Shown here one piece after another: positions 17,606 to 27,138 of a stretch of 64,000 nucleotides of DNA. The stretch covers positions 1-64,000 of the forward strand of contig NZ_FONY01000026.1 in NCBI RefSeq assembly GCF_900113045.1, read 5' to 3'. A program made the translations under genes and the position numbers. Numbering within the stretch: the stretch's first letter is position 1; every line of letters starts with the position of its first letter. Below the pieces are notes generated by a model. That model saw nothing but the letters and a program-made list of their open reading frames with translations. It did not search any database and was not told where the DNA came from. This stretch comes from Thermoflexibacter ruber (GTDB lineage: Bacteria; Bacteroidota; Bacteroidia; Cytophagales; Thermoflexibacteraceae).

Positions 17606-18586
17606 TTAGCGTATTTTCAGGACAATTTTTCCTGCATTTTGATTGGATTCCATATAGCGGTGTGCTTCTTGGACTTTTTCCCATTCAAAAATACTATCTA
17701 TGATTGGTTTGAATTTCCCTGTGAGAAAATTGGCAGCAGCAAATTGCCAAAATTCTTGGGTTAGGCGTATTTGGTAATCTAAACTGCGAGAACGCAAGGT
17801 AGAACCTATGACCTGTAAGCGTTTCATCAGTATTTTAGCCAAATTCACCTGACTGACTTCTGAGCCGCCGAGCAGGGCTAATAAGACCAAGCGACCGTCC
17901 ATACTTAAACTATTGATATTTTTTTGAAAATAAGATGCCGCTAAAAAATCTATGATAACGTTTACTCCTTGCCCGTGGGTGAGTTGAGCAATTTCCTGTT
18001 CAAAATCTTGATTTTTATAGTCTATGACGGCTTCTGCGCCTAACTCCAAACAAAGAGCATGTTTGGTAGTGGAAGCCGTTACGAATACCTCTGCCCCCAT
18101 TTCCTTGGCAATTTGGATGGCGGCAGTGCCTACCCCGCTTGCTCCCGCATGAATCAAGAGAGTTTCTTGGGGCTGGAGTTTAGCTAACCAAATCAATGCC
18201 TGATAGGCTGTTAAAAAAACTTCGGGGATAGCGGCGGCTGTTTCAAAGGTCATATTTTCGGGGATTTCAATAGCCATGTCTTCGTGAATTTTGGCGTATT
18301 GGGCATATCCTCCACCGGGGACTAAGCCAAAAACTTTATCGCCTATTTTCCAACGACTTACTTCCACTCCTAAGGCGACTACCTCTCCTGAAATTTCTAA
18401 GCCTAAGACAGGACTTGCGCCTGTAGGAGGAGGATATTTTCCTTCCCTTTGCAAGAGGTCTGCACGATTCAAGGCAGTAGCATATACTTTTACTAAGACT
18501 TCATATTCTTGTAGTTGCGGAGTTTCCCAATTCCCTATTTTCAAGTTTTCTGCTGAACCAAATTTTTCTATTAAAACTGCTTTCAT
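17606..18586 (-). CDS. NAD(P)H quinone oxidoreductase (PIG3/QOR-like)
   Basis: 326 residues from the ATG at 18586 (MKAVLIEKFGSAENLKIG). An upstream ATG at 18637 would overlap the preceding gene. It is a zinc-free medium-chain reductase: NRADLLQREGKYPPPTGASPVLGLEISG is the quinone-oxidoreductase signature, and LLIHAGASGVGTAAIQIAK is the NADPH-binding loop. It reduces quinones or related electrophiles in the cytoplasm. It begins 25 bp after the sialate acetylesterase gene, so the two are likely cotranscribed although no functional link is evident. Confidence 0.87.
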   Translation of the reverse strand: MKAVLIEKFGSAENLKIGNWETPQLQEYEVLVKVYATALNRADLLQREGKYPPPTGASPVLGLEISGEVVALGVEVSRWKIGDKVFGLVPGGGYAQYAKIHEDMAIEIPENMTFETAAAIPEVFLTAYQALIWLAKLQPQETLLIHAGASGVGTAAIQIAKEMGAEVFVTASTTKHALCLELGAEAVIDYKNQDFEQEIAQLTHGQGVNVIIDFLAASYFQKNINSLSMDGRLVLLALLGGSEVSQVNLAKILMKRLQVIGSTLRSRSLDYQIRLTQEFWQFAAANFLTGKFKPIIDSIFEWEKVQEAHRYMESNQNAGKIVLKIR

Positions 18587-18611
18587 AAGATAAATAAAAA
18601 GAAGTTGATTA

Positions 18612-20696
18612 TTACTCATCTTGGAAAGAGGAGGCACTGCTCGCTGGGGGAGGAGTACTTGTATTGCGTGAGTCAGTGCGAAAAGGCTGGGCAGGAAAGC
18701 CGTCCTTGTTAAATAGACTTACGTCAGGATTATCCGACCATGCGTAGCGGACATGAGCAGGATACTTGATGTTGTCATGGTAAACTATTACGGTGTTGTA
18801 TCCTGTAATCTGTGCGTTCGCCCACTGGAACTTGCCAAACTCATCTGCAATAGCAAAACCTTCTAAGTACCCGTATTGATTTTTTGCTACTAAGCCATTC
18901 CCAGCCATTTTAAAAGTTAGTTTGAGTTTGTTCCCATCAACGGATACTGACTCCAACACGGGACCTGAATGGATGATGTTGCTGCGACCATAACACATTT
19001 TGAGGGCTTGGGCGGCTAACCTTCTGCCTACTTCATTTTTGCTTTTTGCCAAAGTATTATCCCCTTCACTCAAATCAATCATAACCGCCATTGCGGTATT
19101 TTTCGTTTTGCTCAAAGAGGCTTGCACCTCGCGCATCTCTGCCCAAGTACTTTCTGTGGGCTGTGGGTTCTTTTTGCCATGACGCTCCAATTGGGTGTAA
19201 AGGAAAGGAAGGTCATCAAGTATGCCTGCTTTCCTCCATTTCAATCTCCAATCTTGTACCAAAGACTGGAAAAGTTCTTGATAATTTCTTGCTTTGCCGA
19301 TTCCTACATTGGCTTCGCCTTGCGACCAAATAATGCCTCGAATAGCAAATTTGTGTAGAGGAGCAATCATCGCATTGTAGAGCAAAGTAGGTTCGTTGCG
19401 CTCCCCGCGAAATACAGGGTAAGAAGGAATCTTTTTTGTATTGAGAAGTTGAAAGCCCACTTTAAATTTCCAATTCCCTGCTAATGAATATCTTATAGGG
19501 TCATCTTTGTCTGCACTTCTGATATAGACTTGGTCGGCTATTCCGCTAAATCCTCCTTCTCCTCCAAAGTGAATAGAGAAAACTACAATTTCATTTTCGC
19601 CGTCTTTTAGATACTCTTGGGGGATTTTATACAGCCGATTCGCCGTTTCGCTATAAGTTTGTCCTATTTTTTTTCCATTGATATAGGTGAAATCGTAATC
19701 ATGGATAGGTCCTAAACTAAGCATTAAATCCTTCCCCTTGAAAAAGGGAGGGATAGTAAATTTCTTACGAAACCACACAGAACCACTGTAATCCGCCAAT
19801 TCATGCCCTCTGGCAGACCAAACTCTTGGCTGGTACATCTCAGACCAATCTTTGGTATTCAAGTTGGGGGACTCCCAGCCTTCGCCTATTCCTTCTTTTA
19901 GCCCTTCGTCTAATACTTCTATGTATTCCAACCATTTTTTTTGATTCAACTCCTCAAATTCTTGTTTTTTTTCTGCCAAATAGTTGGGATTGTTTTGAAT
20001 TACCTCTACTTTGTCTTTGAGGTCGGGAAAAGTTTTCAGTACATCAGCACTAAGCCAAGACTCGATGCGAGAACCATTAAAAGTAGCTTGTATCAAGCCA
20101 ATAGGAACTTTAGTTTGATTAAAAATTTCTTTGGCAAAAAAATAACTAATAGCGGAAAAATGGGCAACAGTTTCTATATCGCAAGGCTGCCAGCTTGTTT
20201 CACTTTCAATATCTTCTAAGGGAAGGTGGCTATATTTCTTTTTTACTGAAAAGAGACGAATCAAGGGATACTCTGCCTTTAGCAATTCTTTGTAGCCATC
20301 TATTGTCCTATTCAGAGGGAAATCCATCGTATTTTGCCCACTACACAGCCAAATATCTCCATACATTACATTGCGAAAAGTAACCTTATTGTCCGCCGCA
20401 ATTTCTAAGGTATAGGGACCGCTTGCTTGCATAGGTGGGAGTGTTACAAGCCAAGTACTATCTTCCAAAGCACGCGTACGATAGACCCTACCTGCAATCC
20501 TCACAGCAATTTTCTCTCCTTTGTTTGTTGCCCTCCCCCATATAACTACTTGTCTATCACGTTGTAAGACCATATTATCTCCAAAAATATGGGGCATAAT
20601 GACATCAGCATAACTTGGACAAGCACCAATAATAAAAGAGGTAACAAAAAAGAAAGTCAATGTCTTAGAAAATATACTTAGTAAAATAGGTTTCAT
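18612..20696 (-). CDS. Secreted sialate O-acetylesterase-like SGNH hydrolase
   Basis: 694 residues with a signal peptide (about 1-30, ending CPSYADV). It resembles bacterial sialic acid O-acetylesterases: MPHIFGDNMVLQRDRQVVIWGRA near the N-terminus, LCSGQNTMDFPLNRT carrying the nucleophile Ser in a GQSNM-like block (here SGQNTM), GLIQATFNGSRIESWL, and IIWSQGEANVG. A beta-sandwich insertion with WFRKKFTIP lies mid-protein. It probably removes O-acetyl groups from sugars outside the cell. In the usual GQSNM block the serine follows Q; here the order is S-G-Q-N, so the catalytic serine deserves checking. The C-terminus is Ser/Pro rich. Confidence 0.83.
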   Translation of the reverse strand: MKPILLSIFSKTLTFFFVTSFIIGACPSYADVIMPHIFGDNMVLQRDRQVVIWGRATNKGEKIAVRIAGRVYRTRALEDSTWLVTLPPMQASGPYTLEIAADNKVTFRNVMYGDIWLCSGQNTMDFPLNRTIDGYKELLKAEYPLIRLFSVKKKYSHLPLEDIESETSWQPCDIETVAHFSAISYFFAKEIFNQTKVPIGLIQATFNGSRIESWLSADVLKTFPDLKDKVEVIQNNPNYLAEKKQEFEELNQKKWLEYIEVLDEGLKEGIGEGWESPNLNTKDWSEMYQPRVWSARGHELADYSGSVWFRKKFTIPPFFKGKDLMLSLGPIHDYDFTYINGKKIGQTYSETANRLYKIPQEYLKDGENEIVVFSIHFGGEGGFSGIADQVYIRSADKDDPIRYSLAGNWKFKVGFQLLNTKKIPSYPVFRGERNEPTLLYNAMIAPLHKFAIRGIIWSQGEANVGIGKARNYQELFQSLVQDWRLKWRKAGILDDLPFLYTQLERHGKKNPQPTESTWAEMREVQASLSKTKNTAMAVMIDLSEGDNTLAKSKNEVGRRLAAQALKMCYGRSNIIHSGPVLESVSVDGNKLKLTFKMAGNGLVAKNQYGYLEGFAIADEFGKFQWANAQITGYNTVIVYHDNIKYPAHVRYAWSDNPDVSLFNKDGFPAQPFRTDSRNTSTPPPASSASSFQDE

Positions 20697-20818
20697 ATTG
20701 CTATATGTACAGCGTTATAGATAAGATTTAAAATCCCTAAATTTAGTATTTTAGAATAGAATTGCAAAATATCTTACAAAAATACATGAAATACTATTTT
20801 AATTTGAAACATACCTCT

Positions 20819-20826
20819 TAAATTTG
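20819..20826 (+). promoter_or_regulatory. Candidate -7 promoter box (TAAATTTG)
   Basis: TAAATTTG matches the Bacteroidota -7 consensus TAnnTTTG exactly and lies 50 bases before the ATG at 20876. A -33 TTTG is not found at the usual spacing, so this is tentative. Confidence 0.35.
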
Positions 20827-20875
20827 CGGTTTTTGCTTAAAAATCTCAATATTGACCATTCAATTATTAGATTCA

Positions 20876-21925
20876 ATGAAAACGTATAGCCTCAAAATCA
20901 AAGAGATAACCCGAGAAACATCTGATACCATTACTATTCATTTTAAACAGCCCTTATTTTCTAAAATCAAATATAAATCTGGACAATTTCTGACTATCAT
21001 CGTTCCCATAAACGGGAAGAATGAAAGACGAGCCTACTCGCTTAGTAGCGCACCCAATATAGACGAAAATCTTTCTATCACTATCAAAATGATAGAGAAT
21101 GGCTTAGTTTCCAACTATGTAGATAAGCACTTCAAAGCAGGAGATAAAATGGAAGTGGTAGAGCCTATGGGACATTTCTGCTTAGAACCAGATAAAAACT
21201 TAGAACGCCACATTGTCCTATTTGCTGCGGGAAGTGGCATCACTCCGCTTATTTCTATGGCAAAGAGCGTTTTAGTATTCGAGCCTAAGAGTACTGTTTC
21301 TTTGATTTATGGAAATAGAAGTATGCAAAGTATTATCTTTAAGCAGACCATAGAGGAAATGCAGAAAAAATATGGCACAAGGTTCAATGTAGTTCATGTC
21401 CTTAGCCGAGCAGAGGAGGACTGGATAGGTTATAAGGGTAGGATAGATAAAACGCTTACTATCAATGTATTAAACTTACTTCCTAAGTTTGATAACGATA
21501 AAACAGAATACTTTTTGTGCGGTCCCGAGGGCATGATGACTGCCGTTACAGAAGCCCTTGTCTATCTACAAACACCTAAGGAGAAAATTCATCACGAAAG
21601 CTTTTTCAGTGCTTCTGTCAAAGAAGAAGCCAACAATGCTACCGATAATGTATCAAGAACAGTTACTATCATCTTGGACAATGAGGAATATCAAATTAGC
21701 GTAAAGCCTAATAAAACCATACTGGAAGCAGGATTAGATGCTGGCTTGGATATGCCCTACTCTTGCCAAAGCGGGCTTTGTACTGCTTGCAGGGGTAAGA
21801 AAAAATCTGGTGAAGTAAAAATGGACGAAGATGAAGGGCTTTCTGAAATGGAAATCAAAGAAGGCTATGTGCTTACATGCGTAGGGCATCCTATGAGCGA
21901 GGATGTAGTCATTGAGATTGGTTGA
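20876..21925 (+). CDS. PaaE-like flavin/2Fe-2S oxidoreductase
   Basis: 349 residues from the ATG at 20876 (a TTG at 20852 would add eight). Three parts are visible. An FAD-binding barrel has RRAYSLSSAP. An NAD(P)-binding domain has FAAGSGITPLISM and FLCGPEGMM. A C-terminal plant-type ferredoxin has SCQSGLCTACRGKKKSG plus a later Cys in LTCVGHP. This is the layout of phenylacetyl-CoA epoxygenase reductase PaaE and HCP/VanB-type reductases. It would pass electrons from NAD(P)H to a partner oxygenase. No paaABC genes are nearby, so its partner is unknown. Confidence 0.85.
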   Translation: MKTYSLKIKEITRETSDTITIHFKQPLFSKIKYKSGQFLTIIVPINGKNERRAYSLSSAPNIDENLSITIKMIENGLVSNYVDKHFKAGDKMEVVEPMGHFCLEPDKNLERHIVLFAAGSGITPLISMAKSVLVFEPKSTVSLIYGNRSMQSIIFKQTIEEMQKKYGTRFNVVHVLSRAEEDWIGYKGRIDKTLTINVLNLLPKFDNDKTEYFLCGPEGMMTAVTEALVYLQTPKEKIHHESFFSASVKEEANNATDNVSRTVTIILDNEEYQISVKPNKTILEAGLDAGLDMPYSCQSGLCTACRGKKKSGEVKMDEDEGLSEMEIKEGYVLTCVGHPMSEDVVIEIG

Positions 21926-22066
21926 TTAACAACAAGAAGCATCGTTTTTAGTAGAAAACTAACCGCTATGATTCAGAAGGATTGGATAAATTTTTTTAAA
22001 TTGAATGATTTTTTCCACTAAAAATTAGTATATTGGTCTTATGAAGAACACCATAACAACTCATAG

Positions 22067-24109
22067 ATGCTATTTGCAAAAAAATTCTATATATTCTTTG
22101 TCATTTTTTCTATAGTTCTAACAAGTTACTGCGCAGCACAAAATCTTGCTTTGATAGATAGCTTAGAAAAACAGCTAAATCTGCCTATTCATGATACTAT
22201 CAAAGGGCAAGTATTAGTAAACTTGGCAAGGGAACTCTATGCTTTTGACCCTCCCCGAGCCACTCAGTATGCCAAGCAAGGAATAGAATGGAGCAGGAAA
22301 ATCAAGTATGCCTGGGGCGAAGCGATGTCAATAAACTATTTAGGATTGATGGCTTATTTTAGAGGGGATAACGTAGAGGCGACTGACCTACACTTGTCTG
22401 CGTTAAAGATAGCAGAAAAAGAGCAACTCCAAGACGTAATCGGGTTCACTTTTATCCGCTTAGGTACAATCAATAAAGACGAAGGCAACTACGATAAAGC
22501 CAAAGAATATTATACCCAAGCCATTGCGCATCTAAGAGCCATAAATCATGCTCTTTACCTTAGCTATGCTCTTAACCAAATGGGCTTGTTTTTAAATATT
22601 CAAGGCAAGTACGAGGAAGCCCTTGCACATTTTCAAGAGGCTTTGGCTATCTCCAAAGGCATCAAAGATGAAAGGCATATTGCTGTTTGCCTATATTATA
22701 TTGCTGAGGTATATCTAAAAAAAGGAGATGACGATACTGCACTATCCTATTACAAAGAGAGTTTCCAATTCAACAAGAAAATCAACAATCTTCTTTTGTA
22801 TGCAAGCACGATGAATAACATAGCAAAAATTTATCTGAACAAGAACCAAATAGAAGAAGCGATTATTCATAGCAGAGTTGCCCTAAAAAAAGCCCAGCAG
22901 GTAAACCTAAAACATGAAATAGAAGGTGCTTATCATAACCTTTATCTTGCTTACCTAAAAAAAAACCTGACAGACAGCACTCTAAAATACCAAACTTTGT
23001 GGATTGCAGTAAAAGATAGCATATTTAACGAGCAGAAAAACAGACAAATTATTCAACTCCAAAACACCTACGCCCAAGAAAAGCAACGAATAGAGATAGA
23101 AAAACAAAAAGTAGAGTTAGCCACAAGAAATATTATTATTTATGCCTTGGGGAGCATTTTTATACTGCTTAGCCTCATGGCTTTTATTTTGTATAGAAAT
23201 AATCTTATAAAACATCGCAACAATCTGAGACTACAAAAACAAAAAGAAGAAATCCTGCAACAAAAACGACATATTGAGGAACAGAACGCTAACTTACAGC
23301 TTTTAAATGAAGAAATTACCCAACAAAAAGAAGAAATCGAGTCCTTAAACAATCACTTAGAAGATTTAATCGAACACCGTACACTTGAACTAAAAAAAGC
23401 TGTAGATGAACTTTCCAAACAAAATCAAGACTTACAGCAATTCTCTTACATCGTTTCCCACAACCTTCGCTCTCCCGTAGCACGCATATTAGGTTTAGTC
23501 AATATTTTAGATTACAAGCAAATTAAAGACGAATACAATCAGCAAGTTCTTTCCCACCTATCTGATGTATCTAATAGCTTAGACACCATTATCAAAGACC
23601 TTACCCAAGTCATAGCGATTCGGAATAGCTTGGACAAAACAAAGGAAACAGTAAACTTAGAAGAAATTACGCATTTGGTACTTCATCACCTTTCCAATGA
23701 AATTGAAAGTACAGACGCTTGTCTAAAAATTAATTTTTTGCAAGCTAAAGAAATACTTTTTATCAAAGCCTATGCTCAGAGTATTATTTACAATTTGATT
23801 TCCAATGCTATCAAGTACCGTTCCCATAAAAGGAAGCCTCTTATAGAGATTTGCACTTATGTTTCAGACCCATACATTATCCTTGCAGTCAAAGATAACG
23901 GCATAGGCATAGATTTAAAAAATGTGGGGACTTACAAAATCTTTGGGCTTTATCAGCGCATCGCTACGCACATTGAGGGCAAAGGCATAGGACTTTATCT
24001 CACTAAAACTCAAGTAGAAACCTTAGGCGGTAAAATAGAAGTAGAAAGTGAGCCAGACAAAGGAAGCACCTTCCGCGTATTTTTTCCGTCAGCTATACAA
24101 AATAACTAA
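22067..24109 (+). CDS. TPR-containing sensor histidine kinase
   Basis: 680 residues: a signal peptide (to about 25, ending CAAQN), five or six TPR repeats at about 40-330 (for example ALNQMGLFLNIQGKYEEALAHFQEALAI), one membrane helix near 350-370 (IYALGSIFILLSLMAFILYR), a long glutamine-rich coiled coil, then HisKA with YIVSHNLRSPVARILG (His465) and HATPase with DNGIGID and GKGIGLYL. The receptor part is periplasmic and the kinase cytoplasmic. The kinase residues are intact. No response regulator is adjacent. This class is abundant in Cytophagales. Confidence 0.92.
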   Translation: MLFAKKFYIFFVIFSIVLTSYCAAQNLALIDSLEKQLNLPIHDTIKGQVLVNLARELYAFDPPRATQYAKQGIEWSRKIKYAWGEAMSINYLGLMAYFRGDNVEATDLHLSALKIAEKEQLQDVIGFTFIRLGTINKDEGNYDKAKEYYTQAIAHLRAINHALYLSYALNQMGLFLNIQGKYEEALAHFQEALAISKGIKDERHIAVCLYYIAEVYLKKGDDDTALSYYKESFQFNKKINNLLLYASTMNNIAKIYLNKNQIEEAIIHSRVALKKAQQVNLKHEIEGAYHNLYLAYLKKNLTDSTLKYQTLWIAVKDSIFNEQKNRQIIQLQNTYAQEKQRIEIEKQKVELATRNIIIYALGSIFILLSLMAFILYRNNLIKHRNNLRLQKQKEEILQQKRHIEEQNANLQLLNEEITQQKEEIESLNNHLEDLIEHRTLELKKAVDELSKQNQDLQQFSYIVSHNLRSPVARILGLVNILDYKQIKDEYNQQVLSHLSDVSNSLDTIIKDLTQVIAIRNSLDKTKETVNLEEITHLVLHHLSNEIESTDACLKINFLQAKEILFIKAYAQSIIYNLISNAIKYRSHKRKPLIEICTYVSDPYIILAVKDNGIGIDLKNVGTYKIFGLYQRIATHIEGKGIGLYLTKTQVETLGGKIEVESEPDKGSTFRVFFPSAIQNN

Positions 24110-24115
24110 TAGCAT

Positions 24116-25000
24116 CTAATCTTTGAGATAAGTACTACCCTTAGGGAGCAGATCTGCTAAGTCTTTGATAGCTACTTTCCCTACTACAAAAGGAGGGAGA
24201 TTGCATTCATTACCAAGAGTATAAGAGAAAGCCAAGCTATCCTTAAAAACACCCATATAAGCCTCTTTTAAAAAACTAATATTAGCAAACTTCTGCTTGT
24301 AAGCATTGATAGACTCCTCCGCAGGTTTAGCATAGGCATTTTCTGCATAGTTATCTATCTCTTTTAAAAACTTAGCCTGTAATTTTTCGCCAATAATTTT
24401 CTGTGCCTGACCTGTTTTAGCTCCAAATATATCCTTTAAGCCAATCACGTCTTTCTTAGCAATAGAGTATGTTACCAGTTTATTTTCTTTGTTTTCACAT
24501 TCCATACCACTTGCCATATACTGATAGTTAAACTCTACGGTAATCAAATCCTGATTGATGAAATACACAGAGTCTATGCGTTGTGTACTTTCATAGCTTG
24601 TTTCTTCGTCTTCTAAGGGACTTTTTCCTGCAATTTTGATAGAATCTAAGCGGGCAATGTTAGCAAACTCAGTCGTGATTTCATTGAGCTTAGCAAACTT
24701 ACTACGGTCTGCAAAAAAAGTGTAGTAGATATGCTCCTCTATTTGTCCTTGTTTGATGAAAACGTGATGACGAGTAAAATTAATATTGTTTACAGCAAAA
24801 TTTTGTTGTTTTCTAAAAATACCATTTTCGCTGGCATTTTCCTCATCTGTGATAGCCCTGTTCCGACCCTCACCATCAATTTCATACGTAGAATCTTGCA
24901 GTTTAGTTTGTTCATTTTTAGTATTTTGACCCATGTCACACCCAGTAAGCAAAGACATAATGACAAGCAAACAACAAATAGCAAACAATCGGTTTTTCAT
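24116..25000 (-). CDS. Lipoprotein with DUF3298-type domain
   Basis: 294 residues. A lipoprotein signal (CCLLVIMSLLTGC, lipidation Cys about 21) is followed by a polar linker. The body ends with a DUF3298/RsiV-like pattern: LVTYSIAKKDVIGLKDIFG, a helical stretch, LAFSYTLGNECNLPPFVVGKVAIKDLADLL. Related domains occur in anti-sigma factor RsiV and lysozyme-binding proteins. The function here is unknown. It is convergent with the TPR kinase gene, with only 6 bp between the two stops. Confidence 0.7.
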   Translation of the reverse strand: MKNRLFAICCLLVIMSLLTGCDMGQNTKNEQTKLQDSTYEIDGEGRNRAITDEENASENGIFRKQQNFAVNNINFTRHHVFIKQGQIEEHIYYTFFADRSKFAKLNEITTEFANIARLDSIKIAGKSPLEDEETSYESTQRIDSVYFINQDLITVEFNYQYMASGMECENKENKLVTYSIAKKDVIGLKDIFGAKTGQAQKIIGEKLQAKFLKEIDNYAENAYAKPAEESINAYKQKFANISFLKEAYMGVFKDSLAFSYTLGNECNLPPFVVGKVAIKDLADLLPKGSTYLKD

Positions 25001-25183
25001 ATCTCAAAAATATATTAAAATCTTATGTACTATTCCTGCAAAATTATAATATAGTTTTGAGATTCACAGATTTTATCTTTACCTCATCTGCAGAAAACAT
25101 CGATAAAGACCGATTAAAATTACATTCATTTCACTTATTTGTGTTTTTTTGTTAAAAAGTCATCAATATTGAAATTTGTTTAT

Positions 25184-25191
25184 TACATTTG
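25184..25191 (+). promoter_or_regulatory. Candidate -7 promoter box for tatA (TACATTTG)
   Basis: TACATTTG matches TAnnTTTG exactly, 33 bases before the ATG at 25225. TTTG-like upstream boxes exist but not at the preferred spacing. Confidence 0.4.
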
Positions 25192-25224
25192 CATAATAAG
25201 TACATTTTATTTTTAAACCCAACG

Positions 25225-25437
25225 ATGACTATGGCACAAATATTTGCTTTCATTGGCGGTTTGGGAGGGACAGAAATCCTAATGATTCTGTTTATTATCT
25301 TGTTGCTTTTTGGAGCAAAAAAGATTCCTGAATTGGCGAGAGGCTTAGGTAGAGGCATTAGAGAGTTCAAAGATGCTACCAAAGAAATCAAAAATGAACT
25401 GGAAGAAAGCGTAAAAGATGACTCTAAGAAGTCTTAA
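25225..25437 (+). CDS. tatA: Sec-independent translocase subunit TatA
   Basis: 70 residues from the ATG at 25225 (a second ATG is at 25231). It has one N-terminal membrane helix ([14 protein letters not shown]), the [21 protein letters not shown] motif with the Phe-Gly hinge, and a charged amphipathic tail, as in TatA/TatE. TatA oligomers form the pore through which folded twin-arginine proteins cross the inner membrane. No tatC is adjacent. A likely client, the protein at 35720-36577 with an NRRTFLKK signal, is in this window. Confidence 0.93.
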   Translation: MTMAQIFAFIGGLGGTEILMILFIILLLFGAKKIPELARGLGRGIREFKDATKEIKNELEESVKDDSKKS

Positions 25438-25463
25438 TCCTTGTTTTGCGTTCTCATAGATAA

Positions 25464-25505
25464 AAAGATGATGCCCTTTTGGTAAAAAGGTATCATCTTT
25501 TTGTG
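25464..25505 (+). terminator. Rho-independent terminator after tatA
   Basis: AAAAAGATGATGCC and GGTATCATCTTTTT form a long stem (one G-T pair) enclosing an inner CTTTT/AAAAG pairing, followed by TTTTTG. It lies 26 bases past the tatA stop and before the gatA start. Confidence 0.75.
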
Positions 25506-25535
25506 TTTAAAAAACTTGTTAATTTTACTTACTCC

Positions 25536-26963
25536 ATGTTTACTTCACTCAAACAAATTCGACAGTCAATCCAAGAACAAAAAATTTCGTGCAAAGAAGT
25601 TGTTTCCAGCTACTTAGCTACCATCCAAGCCAAAAAACACCTCAACGCTTTTTTGGAAGTCTATCAGGACGAAGCCTTAGCCAAAGCAGAGGAAATCGAT
25701 AAAAAAATTCAAACAGGAAAAGCTGGCAAGCTGGCAGGAATGGTCATAGGGCTAAAAGACGTAATATGCTACGAAAACCACAGCCTACAAGCCTCAAGCC
25801 GTATTTTAGAGGGCTTTAAATCCCAATTTTCTGCGACAGTAGTAGAAAAACTCTTAGCCGAAGATGCCATCATCATCGGGAGGCAGAACTGCGATGAGTT
25901 TGCGATGGGGTCTTCCAATGAAAATTCCGCTTTTGGTGCAGTACTCAATGAAATAGACAATACAAGGGTTTGTGGAGGCTCCTCGGGAGGCTCGGCAGTA
26001 GCCGTACAGGCAAATATGTGCTTGGCTTCTCTCGGCTCAGATACAGGAGGCTCAGTACGCCAACCTGCCTCTTTTTGTGGTATTATTGGGCTGAAGCCCA
26101 CTTATTCAAGAGTTTCAAGACATGGACTCATCGCTTATGCCTCCTCTTTTGACATCATCGGTACGCTTTCTAAGTCCATAGAAGATACAGCCTTGCTCTT
26201 AGAAGTCATTGCAGGAGAGGATAATTTTGACAGCACAGTTTCTAAGCGTACTGTACCTACCTACTCCCAAATGCTTGATTTAGATTATAAACCTAAAATC
26301 GCCTACCTAAAAGAAACCATTGAAAATGAAGGGCTTGAGCCTGATGTAAAAAATAATATTCTCCAGACCATAGAAAAACTCAGGAGTTTAGGGCATGAGG
26401 TCGAGGCAGTGCAGTTTCCTTTATTAGAGTATATTTTGCCTACTTATTATATTTTAACTACGGCAGAGGCAAGTACCAACCTTTCCCGCTATGACGGGGT
26501 GCGCTATGGCTATCGTAGCCCTAACGGAACGGACTTAGTTTCTATGTATAAGCGCAGTCGCTCAGAAGGATTTGGAGAAGAAGTAAAAAGACGTATCCTG
26601 TTGGGTACGTTTGTGTTAAGTGCAAGCTATTACGATGCCTACTTTACTAAAGCCCAAAAAGTAAGAAGACTCATAGCCAATAAAACCAAAGAAATTCTCT
26701 CCCAATATGATTTTATTATTTCCCCTACTGCCCCTACAACTGCCTTCAAAATCGGAGAAAATACCAATGACCCTTTGGCGATGTACTTAGCCGATATATT
26801 TTCCGTTCAGGCAAACGTAGCGGGAGGGCTTCCTGCAATTTCTATTCCTAATGGATTTGACCAAAAAGGCTTGCCTATTGGCTTGCAAATCATGGCAAAT
26901 AGCTTTGAAGAAGCTAAGCTATTGGCATTTAGCAAGTATTGGTTAGCACAAAAAGGAGGATAA
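25536..26963 (+). CDS. gatA: Asp-tRNA(Asn)/Glu-tRNA(Gln) amidotransferase subunit A
   Basis: 475 residues from the ATG at 25536 (MFTSLKQIRQS), chosen because the longer frame starts inside the tatA terminator. It is an amidase-signature enzyme with the Lys-cisSer-Ser triad in place: K74 (GLKDV), S149 (GGSSGGSAV) and nucleophile S173 (DTGGSVRQPASF). It releases ammonia from glutamine for transamidation of mischarged Glu-tRNA(Gln) and/or Asp-tRNA(Asn), together with GatB and GatC, which are encoded elsewhere. Spacing of the triad matches characterised GatA proteins. Confidence 0.94.
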   Translation: MFTSLKQIRQSIQEQKISCKEVVSSYLATIQAKKHLNAFLEVYQDEALAKAEEIDKKIQTGKAGKLAGMVIGLKDVICYENHSLQASSRILEGFKSQFSATVVEKLLAEDAIIIGRQNCDEFAMGSSNENSAFGAVLNEIDNTRVCGGSSGGSAVAVQANMCLASLGSDTGGSVRQPASFCGIIGLKPTYSRVSRHGLIAYASSFDIIGTLSKSIEDTALLLEVIAGEDNFDSTVSKRTVPTYSQMLDLDYKPKIAYLKETIENEGLEPDVKNNILQTIEKLRSLGHEVEAVQFPLLEYILPTYYILTTAEASTNLSRYDGVRYGYRSPNGTDLVSMYKRSRSEGFGEEVKRRILLGTFVLSASYYDAYFTKAQKVRRLIANKTKEILSQYDFIISPTAPTTAFKIGENTNDPLAMYLADIFSVQANVAGGLPAISIPNGFDQKGLPIGLQIMANSFEEAKLLAFSKYWLAQKGG

Positions 26964-27016
26964 AGACTGCTAAACACGAAATATTGGTTTTTTTATACGA
27001 TTTTTTACTTTACCTA

Positions 27017-27048
27017 TTGACATTTTCATTGCAATTTTGTTATTTTTG
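27017..27048 (+). promoter_or_regulatory. Bacteroidota-type promoter before siaB
   Basis: TTGACA at 27017-27022 and TATTTTTG (27041-27048, matching TAnnTTTG) are separated by about 20 bases, the spacing expected for the Bacteroidota primary sigma factor. Transcription would begin near 27055, about 85 bases before the siaB ATG. Confidence 0.55.
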
Positions 27049-27138
27049 ACGCATTAAAGTTTTTAATAAAGGTTCATTGGTTTTAAAATTTATACCCAAA
27101 GTTAAGTTTTCTAATTATCATGCTTGAGAGCATTTTTT

